Below, piece after piece: positions 24,192 to 34,690 of a DNA stretch of 64,000 bases. Under the pieces are notes generated by a model that was given only the letters and a program-made list of their open reading frames with translations, was not told the origin of the DNA and ran no database searches. The position numbers and the translations under genes are program-made. How positions within the stretch are numbered: the stretch's first letter is position 1; each line of letters opens with the position of its first letter. This DNA is from an uncultured Oscillospiraceae bacterium. GTDB lineage: Bacteria; Bacillota; Clostridia; Oscillospirales; Oscillospiraceae. Location of the stretch: positions 1-64,000 of the forward strand of contig CAKTTB010000002.1 of NCBI GenBank assembly GCA_934613505.1, read 5' to 3'.

Positions 24192-24431
24192 ATGTTTTTC
24201 CGACATGCACAGGCAGCTCGCGGCACGCTGTGCGCGCAGGAAGCACCGGAAGGGACCTGTACGGGAAAAAGGTCTGAGATCAGGGCGCGCCGCACTGTGC
24301 TGCGGCGCGCCCTGCGTGCTTCCGTTTCGCTTGCAATGCAGTGCGGCGGAGGGTATAATACCATATATAAGGAATGGTCTGCGGCCAGAGTTCCGGCAGC
24401 GAGACTGAAAGAGAGGATCACCTATGGATGA
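24192..24431 (+). CDS. Possible leader ORF before glgB
   Basis: A 79-codon frame starting MFFRHAQAARG with a strong ribosome site and a promoter 30 bp upstream. It runs through a 14-bp hairpin and ends 8 bp inside glgB. The sequence is Arg/Ala-rich, shows no domain, and its C-terminal half spans the second promoter. It may be a regulatory leader whose translation opens the hairpin, or it may not be a protein at all. Confidence 0.25.
   Translation: MFFRHAQAARGTLCAQEAPEGTCTGKRSEIRARRTVLRRALRASVSLAMQCGGGYNTIYKEWSAARVPAARLKERITYG
24281..24314 (+). other. Perfect 14-bp hairpin in the glgB leader
   Basis: CAGGGCGCGCCGCA, a 6-nt loop, and its exact complement, with no T-run behind it. It lies between the two candidate promoters and could pause or end transcripts from the distal one. 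Confidence 0.6.
24331..24359 (+). promoter_or_regulatory. Main glycogen operon promoter
   Basis: TTGCAA, 17 bp, perfect TATAAT, about 60 bp before glgB. Confidence 0.75.
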
Positions 24432-26307
24432 ACGGCTTACTTCATTTTTGAAACGGTTCCAGTCGGAGCCGGCTCCGGATGCCTTTCGGTATCTCGGCTG
24501 TCACCCGGCAGACGGGGAAGGATACGTCTTCCGTGTCTGGGCGCCCAATGCAGAGGCTGTGCATGTGGTAGGTGCGTTCAATTTCTGGAACCCCGAGGAT
24601 CTGCCGATGCAGCCAATCGGCGCGGGCGTGTGGGAAGCGGTCTCCGTCTACGCGAAGGCCGGACAGGCATATAAATACTGCGTGACCGGCCGCTCCGGCT
24701 GCACGGTCTATAAGACCGATCCCTATGGCCGGCGCTGCTGCGCCCTGCCGGAGACGTCGAGCATCATCTGCCCGCCGCCACAGTTCCGCTGGCACGACGC
24801 GGCCTACCGCGCGCGCACGGCGAAGCAGACCGCCATCTCCCGCCCGGTCAACATCTACGAGGTCCATGCCGGCTCGTGGAAGCGCCATGAAGACGGCAGC
24901 TATCTCAGCTATGAGGAGCTTGCGGCGGAGCTGGTCCCTTATGTCAGGGACATGGGCTATACCCACATCGAGCTGCTGCCCATCATGGAATACCCCTACG
25001 ACCCGTCGTGGGGCTATCAGGTCACCTGCTACTTTGCTCCGACCCACCGCTACGGCACGCCGGAGCAGCTGATGCAGTTCGTGGACGCCTGCCACAAAGC
25101 GGGCCTCGGCGTGATCCTCGACTGGGTGCCTGCGCATTTCCCGAAGGACGAGAACGGTCTTTTCGAGTTTGACGGCAGCTGCTGCTATGAGCTGTCCGAC
25201 CCGTCCATGAACGAGCACCCCGACTGGACGACCCGCATCTATGACTATGGCAAGCCGGAGGTGCAGTCGTTCCTCATCTCCAACGCCTGCTACTGGCTCA
25301 GTGAGTTTCATGTCGACGGGATTCGAGTCGATGCGGTTGCATCCATGCTGTATCTGGACTATAATCGGAAGCAGTTCAAGCCCAACCGCTACGGCGGCCG
25401 CGAGAATCTCGAGGCAATCGATTTCCTGCGCAATCTCAACGCAGCGGCGTTCAAGGCCGACCCCGCGGCCATGATGATCGCCGAGGAATCCACGGCCTTC
25501 CCGATGGTCACGAAACCTGCGTATGACGGCGGTCTCGGGTTCCTCTTCAAGTGGAACATGGGCTGGATGAACGACATGCTCAAATACATGTCCCTTGACC
25601 CCCTGTGGCGCAAGGGCGACCATAACGCGCTGACGTTCTCCATGACCTACGCCTATTCCGAGAACTTCATCCTGCCGCTCAGCCACGACGAGGTCGTACA
25701 CGGCAAATGCTCGCTCATCAATAAGATGCCGGGTAATTACGACGATAAATTCAACAATCTTCGCGTCTTTTTTGCCTACCAGATGGCGCATCCCGGCAAG
25801 AAGCTCAACTTCATGGGCAATGAATTTGCCCAGTTCATCGAGTGGAACTACAAGCAGGGGCTGGACTGGCTGCTGCTGGACTATGACAGGCACCGCCAGA
25901 TGCAGTCCTTCGTCCGCACGCTCAACCATTTCTATCTTGAAAACCGCTGCCTGTGGGAGAACGATTCCGACTGGGACGGCTTCCGCTGGCTCTCCTGCGA
26001 CGACCGGGACAATTCCGTCATCGCCTTCCGCCGCCGCAGCCGCAAGGGACAGGAGCTGATCGCCGTGTGCAATTTCTGCCCCGTCCTGCGCGAGGACTAC
26101 CGCCTGCCGCTGCCAAAGGCCGGCTGGTACCGGCCGGTCCTCAACACGGACGACGCGAAGTTCGGCGGCTATGACTTCCAGCCCGCGGCCGTCCACGCGG
26201 AAAAGGAAAAACAGCCGCAGGGAGAATATGCCTACAGCGGACGCTTCCGCATCCCGCCGATGAGCGTCTGCTTCTATAAACACACAAGAAACAATCCGGA
26301 GAAATAA
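24424..26307 (+). CDS. glgB: 1,4-alpha-glucan branching enzyme
   Basis: Forms alpha-1,6 branches in glycogen; cytosolic GH13 enzyme. The 627-aa product has a CBM48-like N-terminal domain ([23 protein letters not shown], about 35-58) and the catalytic barrel with [27 protein letters not shown] (nucleophile Asp), IAEESTAFP (acid Glu) and [12 protein letters not shown]. It uses ATG 24424 with AGAGG upstream. It is first of five glycogen genes on one strand. Confidence 0.95.
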   Translation: MDERLTSFLKRFQSEPAPDAFRYLGCHPADGEGYVFRVWAPNAEAVHVVGAFNFWNPEDLPMQPIGAGVWEAVSVYAKAGQAYKYCVTGRSGCTVYKTDPYGRRCCALPETSSIICPPPQFRWHDAAYRARTAKQTAISRPVNIYEVHAGSWKRHEDGSYLSYEELAAELVPYVRDMGYTHIELLPIMEYPYDPSWGYQVTCYFAPTHRYGTPEQLMQFVDACHKAGLGVILDWVPAHFPKDENGLFEFDGSCCYELSDPSMNEHPDWTTRIYDYGKPEVQSFLISNACYWLSEFHVDGIRVDAVASMLYLDYNRKQFKPNRYGGRENLEAIDFLRNLNAAAFKADPAAMMIAEESTAFPMVTKPAYDGGLGFLFKWNMGWMNDMLKYMSLDPLWRKGDHNALTFSMTYAYSENFILPLSHDEVVHGKCSLINKMPGNYDDKFNNLRVFFAYQMAHPGKKLNFMGNEFAQFIEWNYKQGLDWLLLDYDRHRQMQSFVRTLNHFYLENRCLWENDSDWDGFRWLSCDDRDNSVIAFRRRSRKGQELIAVCNFCPVLREDYRLPLPKAGWYRPVLNTDDAKFGGYDFQPAAVHAEKEKQPQGEYAYSGRFRIPPMSVCFYKHTRNNPEK

Positions 26308-26339
26308 AAGAAGGAAGAAAAACAGGAGGAGATTCAGGT

Positions 26340-27524
26340 ATGCAATTCCAGAAAAAACGCTGCGTCGCCATGCTTCTGGCAGGCGGTCAGGGCAGCCGGC
26401 TGATGGTCCTGACGGAAAACACCGCCAAGCCCGCCGTACCGTTCGGCGGAAAATACCGCATCATCGATTTCCCGCTTTCCAACTGCGTAAACTCCAAGAT
26501 CGACACCGTCGGCATTCTGACCCAGTACCAGCCGCTCGAACTCAACGAATACATCGGCAACGGCCAGCCGTGGGGCCTCAACTCATCCCATGGCGGCGTG
26601 CAGGTGCTGCCGCCCTATGCCAAGAGCAAGAACTCCGAGTGGTACAAGGGTACGGCCAACGCCATCTATCAGAACATCCCGTTTATCGAGCGCTATAACC
26701 CCGACAATGTGCTGATCCTCTCCGGCGACCATATCTACAAAATGGACTATGCCGCCATGCTCCGCTTCCACGAGCAGCGCGATTCCGACTGCACCATCGC
26801 CGTGCGCGAGGTGCCGCTCAAGGAGGCCAGCCGCTTCGGCATCATGAACACCCGCGAGGACGGCTCAATCTACGAATTTGAGGAGAAGCCGAAAAAGCCC
26901 AAGAGTACCAACGCCTCCATGGGCATCTACGTGTTCAAGTGGAGCGTCCTCAAGGCCTTCCTCGAGGCGGACGAGGCCGACCATACCAGCGAAAACGACT
27001 TCGGCAAGAACATCATCCCCGCCATCCTGAACGCTGGCCACCGGCTTTTCGCCTACCGGTTTGAGGGCTACTGGAAGGACGTCGGCACGATCTCGAGCCT
27101 GTGGGAGGCCAACATGGACCTTTTGGGCAAGCATCCGGCTTTCGACATCTATGGCACGGCCGGCCACAAGATCTACGCCAGAAACCAGGCCATGCCGTCC
27201 AGCTACATCTCCAAATCCGCCGAGATCCGCGAGAGCTTCGTCGCCGAGGGCTGCAACATCGAAGGTTCCATCAATCACTCCATCATCTCCACCGGCTGCT
27301 CGGTCGGCAAAGGCGCGGAGGTCACCGACAGCGTCATCATGCCGGATGTCGTCATTGAGAACGGCGCGGTGATCCGCAGCGCGATCATCGCAGAGGGCTG
27401 CCATGTCAAGGCCGGCGCGCGCATCGGCGGCTACACCGAGGGGGAAGAGCGCAGGATCAGCGTCATTGGAAAGGACAAGACCATCGCAGAAGGCACCGTG
27501 ATCGATGCCGGCGCGATCGTATAA
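26340..27524 (+). CDS. glgC: Glucose-1-phosphate adenylyltransferase, catalytic subunit
   Basis: Makes ADP-glucose from ATP and glucose-1-phosphate, the committed step of glycogen synthesis. The 394-aa product opens [38 protein letters not shown], carrying the nucleotide loop and the Lys of the activator region. It ends in a left-handed beta-helix (hexapeptide repeats from about residue 285). AGGAGG precedes the start. In Firmicutes GlgC works with the partner GlgD encoded next. Confidence 0.95.
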   Translation: MQFQKKRCVAMLLAGGQGSRLMVLTENTAKPAVPFGGKYRIIDFPLSNCVNSKIDTVGILTQYQPLELNEYIGNGQPWGLNSSHGGVQVLPPYAKSKNSEWYKGTANAIYQNIPFIERYNPDNVLILSGDHIYKMDYAAMLRFHEQRDSDCTIAVREVPLKEASRFGIMNTREDGSIYEFEEKPKKPKSTNASMGIYVFKWSVLKAFLEADEADHTSENDFGKNIIPAILNAGHRLFAYRFEGYWKDVGTISSLWEANMDLLGKHPAFDIYGTAGHKIYARNQAMPSSYISKSAEIRESFVAEGCNIEGSINHSIISTGCSVGKGAEVTDSVIMPDVVIENGAVIRSAIIAEGCHVKAGARIGGYTEGEERRISVIGKDKTIAEGTVIDAGAIV

Positions 27525-27542
27525 GAGAGGGGGATGTGCAGC

Positions 27543-28655
27543 ATGGAAGCAATGGGCATTATTTTCTCCAATATTTATGACAATAACATGGGCGAGCTGA
27601 CCCGCGAGCGGACCTCCGCCTCCATCCCGTTCGGCAGCCGCTACCGCCAGATCGACTTTGCCTTGTCCAACATGGCAAACTCCAAGATCAGCAACATCGG
27701 CATCGTCACCAAGTATAATTATCAGTCCCTGATGGACCATCTCGGCACCTGCGAGGAGTGGGACCTGAAGCTCGGCGAGGGCGTGCGCTTCCTGCCGCCG
27801 TATGCGACCGGCCACACGGGAGCCTACCGCGGCAAGCTCGAGGCCATGCAGACCGCCATGCCGGTCCTGGGCCGGTCGGACGCGGAGTATGTCGTGCTGT
27901 CGGATACGACGGTGCTGTGCGCCATCAACTTTGCGGCCGTTCTGGAGGAGCATGTCGCCTCCGGCTGTGACATCACCGTCATTGCCAAGCCCGGCTACGC
28001 CGACGGCAAGCGCCGGCAGCCGCTGGCGGTCAAGCTTGGCGACGACGGCAAGATCGTCGATCTGGCTGTCGACTACTGCGCGCCGGAGGATTACCTCGTT
28101 GGCATGAGTATGTTCATCATGCGCCGGGACAAGCTCGTGCAGGTCATCCGCGAGATGGTCCCGCACGGCAAGTATCACCTCGAGCGCGACTTCATCCTGC
28201 CGGAATACAACGCCGGCAATCTGAAGGTCAATGTCTACCCGTTCCACAATGTCGCCCTGTTCAATCAGAGCGTGGACGAGTATTTTGCCAACAACATGAA
28301 GCTGCTCGACGCCGATGTGCGCAGCAGCCTCTTCCGCAGTGAGATCCCCATCTACACCAAGGTCCGCGACGCAGTGCCGACGCTCTTCGGCTACCATGGA
28401 CAGGCGGCCAATTGCCTGATTGCCGATGGCTGCCACCTGTTCGGCAAGGCGGAGAACTCCGTCATCTTCCGTGAGGTGGATATCGACGAGGGCGCCGAGG
28501 TGCGCGACTCCATCATCATGCAGGGCAGTAAGATCGGCGCGGGCGCGTCCGTCCGGTACTGCATCCTCGATAAAAATGTGACCATCCGCCCGGGCACGCA
28601 GCTGCTCGGCTCAAAGGACCACCCGCTTGTGGTCGATAAAGGAGATACCGTATGA
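27543..28655 (+). CDS. glgD: Glucose-1-phosphate adenylyltransferase, GlgD subunit
   Basis: Non-catalytic or regulatory partner of GlgC, 370 aa. It has the same fold, but the N-terminal GGxGxRL nucleotide loop is replaced by IIFSNIYDNNMGELTRERTSASIPFGSRYRQIDFALSN, the GlgD pattern. The C-terminal beta-helix is kept. Start 27543 (MEAMGIIF) is chosen because the ATG at 27534 touches the GAGGGGG ribosome site. It overlaps glgA by 4 bp. Confidence 0.93.
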   Translation: MEAMGIIFSNIYDNNMGELTRERTSASIPFGSRYRQIDFALSNMANSKISNIGIVTKYNYQSLMDHLGTCEEWDLKLGEGVRFLPPYATGHTGAYRGKLEAMQTAMPVLGRSDAEYVVLSDTTVLCAINFAAVLEEHVASGCDITVIAKPGYADGKRRQPLAVKLGDDGKIVDLAVDYCAPEDYLVGMSMFIMRRDKLVQVIREMVPHGKYHLERDFILPEYNAGNLKVNVYPFHNVALFNQSVDEYFANNMKLLDADVRSSLFRSEIPIYTKVRDAVPTLFGYHGQAANCLIADGCHLFGKAENSVIFREVDIDEGAEVRDSIIMQGSKIGAGASVRYCILDKNVTIRPGTQLLGSKDHPLVVDKGDTV

Positions 28656-30085
28656 AAATCGCAGTAGTTGCCTCCGAGGCCGCGCCGTTCGTCAAGACCG
28701 GCGGCCTTGGCGACGTGATGCAGGCGCTCCCGCTTGCGCTTTCCAATCAGAAAAATACATATGTCAGCCTGTTTGTGCCGTATTACAGCCAGATCAAATA
28801 TTCTGGCAAGTGGCAGACGGAGTTTTTGGGCGCATTCGATGTGCCTCTGGCGTGGCGGCGCGAATACGTCGGCATCTTCCGCCTGAAGACGCGGCGCAAG
28901 AAGCTGCAGATCTATTTCATCGACAACGAGCATTACTTCAACCGCGGCGGCGTCTACGGCTTCGCTGACGACGGCGAGCGGTATGCCTATTACAGCAAGG
29001 CTGTGCTTGCGGCCATGAACTATCTCGAGCTGCACCCCGACGTCGTCAGCTGCCACGACTGGCAGGCGGCGCTTGTCCCGCTGCTGCTGAAGACAGAATA
29101 CCGTGGCTGCTTCCCGGATACGAAGAGCGTCTTTACCATCCATAATATCGAGTATCAGGGCAAATGCAACCTGCAGTTCAACTATGACGTGCTGGGCCTC
29201 GGTGCGGACTGCGATGAGATCCTGCGCTTTGACGACTGTACGAACTTCATGAAGGCCGCCATCGTCACCGCCGACCGCGTCACGACCGTGTCGGAGACAT
29301 ACGCGCAGGAGCTGCGCTATCCGTATTATTCCCACGGCCTTGACGGCGTGCTGCAGAGCCGCGGCAGCGACTTTTCCGGCATCACCAACGGCATCGATAT
29401 GCAGGTCTACGACCCCGCAAAGATGGATTCCATCGCTCAGAATTATACGGCCAAGACGCTGCGCGAGGGCAAGATCGCAAACAAGCTTGATCTGCAGAGA
29501 CGCGTCGGCCTGCCCGAGGACCGCGACGTGGCCGTTCTGGCCATGGTCACGCGTCTGGTCGGACACAAGGGCATCGATCTGCTGTGCTACATCGCCGAGC
29601 GGCTCCTGCAGCGGCGGGTACAGCTCGTGATCATCGGTACGGGCGAGGAGAAATACGAATGGTACCTCGGTACGCTCCGCGACCGCTTCGGCGACCGCGT
29701 CTCGGTGAATCTGCTCTTTGACGGCGGGCTTGCGAATCTGGTCTATGCGGCGTCCGATCTGTATCTGATGCCGTCGAAGTCCGAACCGTGCGGCCTGTCG
29801 CAGCTTATCGCCATGCGCATGGGTTCCGTCCCGGTCGTCAACGCGACGGGCGGCCTCAAGGATACGGTCTGGCCGTACAACGAGGCGGACGAGACCGGCC
29901 GCGGCTTCACGTTCCAGAGCTACAACGCCGACGATTTCCTCGCCGCGATCGACCGCGCGCTCGCGCTTTATTACAATGAGCCTGACAAGTGGCTGCGGCT
30001 GGCCGAAAACGACATGGCCGTGGATTCCAGCTGGGACGTCCCGGCGCAGAAATACATGGCGCTGTTCCAGAGCCTCATCGGCTGA
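28652..30085 (+). CDS. glgA: Glycogen synthase (ADP-glucose)
   Basis: GT5 glycosyltransferase that extends alpha-1,4-glucan from ADP-glucose. The 477-aa length is normal. The N-terminal VASEAAPFVKTGGLGDVMQALP holds the KTGGL motif; HDWQAALVP, ITNGID and the C-terminal PSKSEPCGLSQLIAMRMGSVPVVNATGGLKDTV are standard. It is translationally coupled to glgD (ATGA overlap). Confidence 0.95.
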   Translation: MKIAVVASEAAPFVKTGGLGDVMQALPLALSNQKNTYVSLFVPYYSQIKYSGKWQTEFLGAFDVPLAWRREYVGIFRLKTRRKKLQIYFIDNEHYFNRGGVYGFADDGERYAYYSKAVLAAMNYLELHPDVVSCHDWQAALVPLLLKTEYRGCFPDTKSVFTIHNIEYQGKCNLQFNYDVLGLGADCDEILRFDDCTNFMKAAIVTADRVTTVSETYAQELRYPYYSHGLDGVLQSRGSDFSGITNGIDMQVYDPAKMDSIAQNYTAKTLREGKIANKLDLQRRVGLPEDRDVAVLAMVTRLVGHKGIDLLCYIAERLLQRRVQLVIIGTGEEKYEWYLGTLRDRFGDRVSVNLLFDGGLANLVYAASDLYLMPSKSEPCGLSQLIAMRMGSVPVVNATGGLKDTVWPYNEADETGRGFTFQSYNADDFLAAIDRALALYYNEPDKWLRLAENDMAVDSSWDVPAQKYMALFQSLIG

Positions 30086-30124
30086 TACATTCCGGAAATA
30101 GACAGAAAAAGGATAACAAAATCA

Positions 30125-32521
30125 ATGACAAAAGAGAATCTTCTGCAGCATCTTCAGGATTGCTGCGACCGCATGTTTGGGTGCTCACTGGAAATGGCCA
30201 CGGAAAAGCAGGCCTACCGCGCCGTGTGTGTGACCGTCCGCGAGCTTCTGGAGGACGACCGCCGTGTGTTTGCCGAGCAGACCCGTGCCAAGGAGCGCAA
30301 GCAGGTCTATTATATGTCGATGGAATTTCTGGTCGGCACCAGCCTGCGCAACAACCTCTATAATATGGGCCTTTTAGAGCCGGTGGATGAGATCCTGCAT
30401 GAGCTTGGCTTCAGTCTCGAGCATCTGTGCGCGCTGGAGCCGGACGCGGGTCTCGGCAACGGCGGCCTCGGCCGGCTGGCGTCCTGCTATATGGACGCGG
30501 CGACCGGCCTGTCCTATCCCGTGACCGGCTTCTCTATCCGCTATGAGTTTGGCATCTTCCGCCAGAAGATCGTCGACGGCTGGCAGATGGAGTTCCCAGA
30601 CAACTGGCTCGAGATGGGCGATGTCTGGCTTCACCCGCGCAAGGACGATGCCGTCGAGGTGCGCTTCGGCGGGCAGGTCCACGAATGGATGGACGGCGAT
30701 AAATTCAAAACGGCCCAGACCGGCTACCAGTCCGTCATCGCCGTGCCGCACGACCTCTATATCTCCGGCTACGGCTCCAAGGCTGTCAATAAGCTGACGC
30801 TCTGGAGCGCCAGCATGCCGCAGAGTTTTGACATGAATGCCTTCTCCCGCGGCGATTATGTCCGTGCGCTTGAGCAGAACACCATGGCGGAGGCCATTTC
30901 GAAGGTCCTGTACCCGGCAGACGACCATCTCAACGGCAAGCGCCTGCGCCTGCGGCAGCAGTATCTGCTGGTATCCAGCTCCCTGCAGTCGATCCTGAAC
31001 GAGCATCTGAAGAACTATCATACGCTTGAAAATCTGGCGGACAAGGTCGCCGTGCATATCAACGACACGCACCCGGCGCTCTGCGTGCCGGAGCTTATGC
31101 GCCTGCTCATCGACGAGCATGATTTCGGCTGGGACCGCGCGTGGGAGATCACCTGCGCCACGCTGTCCTATACCAATCACACTGTCATGGCTGAAGCGCT
31201 CGAGCGCTGGCCGGTCAGCCTGTTCCAGGAGCAGCTGCCGCGGATCTATTCGATCTGCCTGGAGATCAACCGCAGGCTCATGGAAAAGCTGCGGTATGTC
31301 TATCCCAACGATCCTGGCAAGTGGGCGTATATGGCCGTCGTGGAAAACGGCGAGGTGCGCATGGCGAACCTCTGCCTGACCTGCTGCCACAAGATCAACG
31401 GCGTATCCCAGCTGCACACGGATATTCTGGAAAAAACCATTTTCCGCGACTATTACAATCTGGACCACAGCCGCTTCCTTAACATCACCAACGGTATTGC
31501 CTACCGCCGCTGGCTGTGCCAGTCGAACCCGGCGCTGACCGGCTATCTGCAGACGCTCATCGGAGACGGCTTCCTGCAGGACGCCAACGCCCTTGAGGCG
31601 CTGCTCAAATATCATGACGATCTGGAGGTCCTGGAAAACCTGCAGGCTATCAAGCGCAAGAACAAGGTGCGCCTCGCGGCCTACATCGCCGAACACAACG
31701 GCGTCAACGTCGACCCTGATTCGATCTTCGACGTGCAGGTCAAACGCCTGCATGAGTACAAGCGCCAGCTTCTCAATATCCTCTATATCCTGACGCTCTA
31801 CAACGAGATCAAGGATCATCCCGAGCGTGAGGTCTATCCGCAGACCTTCATCTTCGCGGCCAAGGCGTCCGCGGGCTATTATCTGGCCAAGCAGATCATT
31901 TCCCTGATCGTCGCCGTGTCGAACCTTGTGAACTCCGACCCGCAGGTGCAGAACAAGCTCAAGGTCGTCTTTATCGAGGATTATAAGGTCTCGCTCGCCG
32001 AGATCATCATCCCGGCGGCCGACCTGTCCGAGCAGATCTCCGTCGCGGGCAAGGAAGCCTCCGGCACAAGCAACATGAAGCTCATGATCAACGGTGCGGT
32101 CACGCTCGGTACGCTCGACGGCGCCAACGTGGAGATCCGCGACCGCGTCGGCGAGGAGAACATGTTCCTCTTCGGCATGACTGCTGACGAGGTGCAGGCG
32201 CTGTGGCAGAAGGGCTACGATCCGCGGCAGTTCATGACGCCGGAGCTGGACAGAGTTCTGCAGATGCTGACCTCCGGCGCGCTCGGCCAGCGGTTCGACG
32301 ACATCGTGGCTTCGCTGACCACGACCCGCTTCGGCGCGGCCGACAGCTACATGACCGTGGCCGACTTCGAAAGCTACCGCGCCGCCAAGCGCCGCGCCGC
32401 CCAGACCTATCAGGATCGCACGCGCTTCACGCAGATGTCTCTGACCAATATCGCAAAGGCCGGCATTTTCTCCTCCGACCGCTCCATCGAGCAGTACGCA
32501 AAGGAGATCTGGAACCTGTAA
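30125..32521 (+). CDS. glgP: Glycogen/starch/alpha-glucan phosphorylase
   Basis: GT35 enzyme that releases glucose-1-phosphate from glycogen, using PLP. The 798-aa length matches the short bacterial type. It shows YYMSMEFLVGTSLRNNL, ALEPDAGLGNGGLGRLASCYMD near the N-terminus and the PLP lysine motif EASGTSNMKLMINGA. It is encoded with the synthetic genes, so storage and mobilisation share the operon. A terminator follows 15 bp after the stop. Confidence 0.95.
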   Translation: MTKENLLQHLQDCCDRMFGCSLEMATEKQAYRAVCVTVRELLEDDRRVFAEQTRAKERKQVYYMSMEFLVGTSLRNNLYNMGLLEPVDEILHELGFSLEHLCALEPDAGLGNGGLGRLASCYMDAATGLSYPVTGFSIRYEFGIFRQKIVDGWQMEFPDNWLEMGDVWLHPRKDDAVEVRFGGQVHEWMDGDKFKTAQTGYQSVIAVPHDLYISGYGSKAVNKLTLWSASMPQSFDMNAFSRGDYVRALEQNTMAEAISKVLYPADDHLNGKRLRLRQQYLLVSSSLQSILNEHLKNYHTLENLADKVAVHINDTHPALCVPELMRLLIDEHDFGWDRAWEITCATLSYTNHTVMAEALERWPVSLFQEQLPRIYSICLEINRRLMEKLRYVYPNDPGKWAYMAVVENGEVRMANLCLTCCHKINGVSQLHTDILEKTIFRDYYNLDHSRFLNITNGIAYRRWLCQSNPALTGYLQTLIGDGFLQDANALEALLKYHDDLEVLENLQAIKRKNKVRLAAYIAEHNGVNVDPDSIFDVQVKRLHEYKRQLLNILYILTLYNEIKDHPEREVYPQTFIFAAKASAGYYLAKQIISLIVAVSNLVNSDPQVQNKLKVVFIEDYKVSLAEIIIPAADLSEQISVAGKEASGTSNMKLMINGAVTLGTLDGANVEIRDRVGEENMFLFGMTADEVQALWQKGYDPRQFMTPELDRVLQMLTSGALGQRFDDIVASLTTTRFGAADSYMTVADFESYRAAKRRAAQTYQDRTRFTQMSLTNIAKAGIFSSDRSIEQYAKEIWNL

Positions 32522-32536
32522 ACAGGAGCAAAACCG

Positions 32537-32564
32537 AAGGGGCGGACAGGCCTGTCCGCCCCTT
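32537..32564 (+). terminator. Glycogen operon terminator
   Basis: A perfect 14-bp stem AAGGGGCGGACAGG / CCTGTCCGCCCCTT followed by TT, with essentially no loop bases beyond the centre. Confidence 0.85.
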
Positions 32565-32593
32565 TTACCTTGAATGTATGGATGGTAACCCGT

Positions 32594-34441
32594 ATGAGAA
32601 TTTTATATGACAGCAAGCTTTCCCAGTTCAAAACGCCGTTCGGCACGCTGACGCCCAAGCAGGTCTGTACGGTCCATATCCACATCCCGTGCGCCTGCCG
32701 CACGACGGCGGTCGCGCTCGTGCTGCAGGCGGAAAACGGGGCGGAGCTGCGCAGGTTCCCGCTTTTGAAGCAGTCGGATGATACGCTCTACGATATCTGG
32801 GGCGGCGAGTTTGCGATCGCGGAAGCGGGGCTGTATTTTTACTACTTCCACATCACCACGCAGGACGGCGCGTTCCGCCTGTTCAAGCAGGGTGCGTCCG
32901 ATACCAACATGGAGGACGGCGGCCTGTGGCAGCTGAGCGTGCTGGAGGAAAAATACCCCGTCCCGGACGCATACGCGGGTGCTGTCATGTATCAGATCTT
33001 CCCGGACCGCTTCGCGAAGTCCGGTGCCTGCGACCTGACGGACAAGATCCAGCCCTACTGGATCCATGAGAACACCGACGATACGCCCGTCTACCTGCCG
33101 GACGCGAACGGAGAAGTTCTCAATAACGACTTTTACGGCGGCAACCTGAACGGCATCCGCGAAAAGCTGCCGTATCTGCAGGCGCTCGGCGTGGAGATCC
33201 TGTATTTGAACCCAATCTTCTATGCCTGGTCGACCCACCGGTACGACACCTGCGATTATAAGCGCATCGACCCGATGCTAGGCACGGAGGACGATTTCCG
33301 CGCACTCTGTGAAGACGCGCATGCGCGCGGCATGAAGGTGATCCTCGACGGCGTGTTCAGCCACGTCGGCAGCCGCAGCGGGTATTTCCAGTCGGCCATC
33401 CGCGACCCGGACTCGCCGTACCGCGGCTGGTTCAAATTCAAGCATTATCCGGACGTCTATGAGAGCTGGTGGGGCATCACCACGCTGCCCTGCGTCGAGA
33501 AAATGAACCCGGACTATCTGCGCTATGTGATCGACGATGACGACAGCGTCGTGGTACGCTGGCTGAAGCTCGGCGCGGACGGCTGGCGGCTGGACGTGGT
33601 CGACGAGCTGCCGGACGCATTCCTTGCGCGCCTGCGCGCGCGCATCCGCGCCGTCAAGCCGGACGCCATGCTCATCGGCGAGGTGTGGGAGGACGCGTCC
33701 AATAAGATCGCCTACGACCAGCGGCGGCGGTATTTTACCGACCGGCAGCTCGATTCCGTCATGAACTACCCGTGGCAGAAGGCCATTTTGCGCTATGTCC
33801 GCGGTGAGGACGACGGCGCGGGCCTCGGCGAAGCGATCCGTACGCTTGCGGAAAATTATCCGCCCGATGTTCTGCAGTCCGTCATGAACATCCTCTCCAC
33901 GCATGATACGCCGCGCGCCATCAACGCGCTTCTTGACTCGCGCGACGGCGACCGCGCGGAGCTGGCCCGACGGCACTTCACGCCGGAGCAGCTGCAGGAA
34001 GGACACCGGCGGCTCAAACTGGCGGCGTTTCTGCAGTTCATGCTGCCCGGCATGCCGTGTATCTACTACGGTGACGAAGCCGGCATGACCGGCTACCGGG
34101 ACCCCTTCAACCGCTGCTTCTACCCATGGGGCAGGGAGGATGAGAGCCTCATTTCGTTCTACCGCTCGCTCGCGCGCGTCAAAAAAGCATCCCCGGCCCT
34201 GCGCCGCGGCACCGTGCTGGTACTGGAAGCCGGCGGCGGCCGGCTGATGCTGCTGCGGCAGCACGAGGGAAGGAGCGTTGCGGTCTGCTGCAACCGCTCC
34301 GAGGCTCCGTGGACGCTGCCGCACAGCGGCAGGATCCTCCTCGGCGGCCAGATCGCCGAATATACCGGCGAGACGCTGACCCTCGCGCCCGGCGGATTCT
34401 GCGCCATGGAACGCGAAGGGGAGGGCACGCCGCAGGCGTGA
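32594..34441 (+). CDS. GH13 alpha-glucosidase / neopullulanase-like hydrolase
   Basis: Intracellular alpha-amylase-family enzyme of about 615 aa with no signal peptide. It has an N-terminal beta-sandwich (about 1-125), then the barrel with YQIFPDRF, GWRLDVVDE (nucleophile Asp), LIGEVWED (acid Glu), LSTHDTPR (third Asp) and YYGDEAGMTGYRDPFNR, typical of cyclomaltodextrinase/neopullulanase relatives. The start is set at MRILYDSK (32594); frame-internal ATGs at 32570 and 32582 precede it and ribosome sites are weak. It lies after the glycogen operon and probably trims maltodextrins or debranched glycogen. Confidence 0.85.
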   Translation: MRILYDSKLSQFKTPFGTLTPKQVCTVHIHIPCACRTTAVALVLQAENGAELRRFPLLKQSDDTLYDIWGGEFAIAEAGLYFYYFHITTQDGAFRLFKQGASDTNMEDGGLWQLSVLEEKYPVPDAYAGAVMYQIFPDRFAKSGACDLTDKIQPYWIHENTDDTPVYLPDANGEVLNNDFYGGNLNGIREKLPYLQALGVEILYLNPIFYAWSTHRYDTCDYKRIDPMLGTEDDFRALCEDAHARGMKVILDGVFSHVGSRSGYFQSAIRDPDSPYRGWFKFKHYPDVYESWWGITTLPCVEKMNPDYLRYVIDDDDSVVVRWLKLGADGWRLDVVDELPDAFLARLRARIRAVKPDAMLIGEVWEDASNKIAYDQRRRYFTDRQLDSVMNYPWQKAILRYVRGEDDGAGLGEAIRTLAENYPPDVLQSVMNILSTHDTPRAINALLDSRDGDRAELARRHFTPEQLQEGHRRLKLAAFLQFMLPGMPCIYYGDEAGMTGYRDPFNRCFYPWGREDESLISFYRSLARVKKASPALRRGTVLVLEAGGGRLMLLRQHEGRSVAVCCNRSEAPWTLPHSGRILLGGQIAEYTGETLTLAPGGFCAMEREGEGTPQA

Positions 34442-34475
34442 AACCCGCCGCGTCTTCAGTGTGTGCCGCCCCCAC

Positions 34476-34585
34476 TTGGCTCTCCCTTTGGGAGAGCTGT
34501 CACCGCAGGTGACTGAGAGGGCCTTGCAGCATTTACCCTCTCCGTCTTCGCTTCGCTCAGCCACCTCTCCCAAAGGGAGAGGCAA
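34476..34585. mobile_element. 110-bp MITE-like palindromic element
   Basis: The ends TTGGCTCTCCCTTTGGGAG... and its near-complement at 34564-34585 form 22-bp inverted repeats matching at 20 of 22 positions. Each end is also self-palindromic (CTCCCTTTGGGAG). It has no gene. A similar short element is widespread in Clostridia in memory, often mis-annotated as a peptide with PLPLGEVAERSEDGEG. Confidence 0.75.
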
Positions 34586-34637
34586 GAGCTGGCAGAAGAC
34601 TATCAGCCTTCTGCCGGTCTTCCCAACAAGATAGAAA

Positions 34638-34671
34638 AACCCCGGTGCGCCAAATCGGCTGCACCGGGGTT
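34638..34671 (-). terminator. Terminator of the acyltransferase gene
   Basis: Stem AACCCCGGTGC / GCACCGGGGTT around a 12-nt loop, followed on the minus strand by a T-run. Confidence 0.85.
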
Positions 34672-34690
34672 CGTTCTTATGAAATCTGTT

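Noticed and set aside
34441..34475. A second gene after the GH13 hydrolase
   Set aside because: The small frames there are parts of the 110-bp palindromic element read in different frames.
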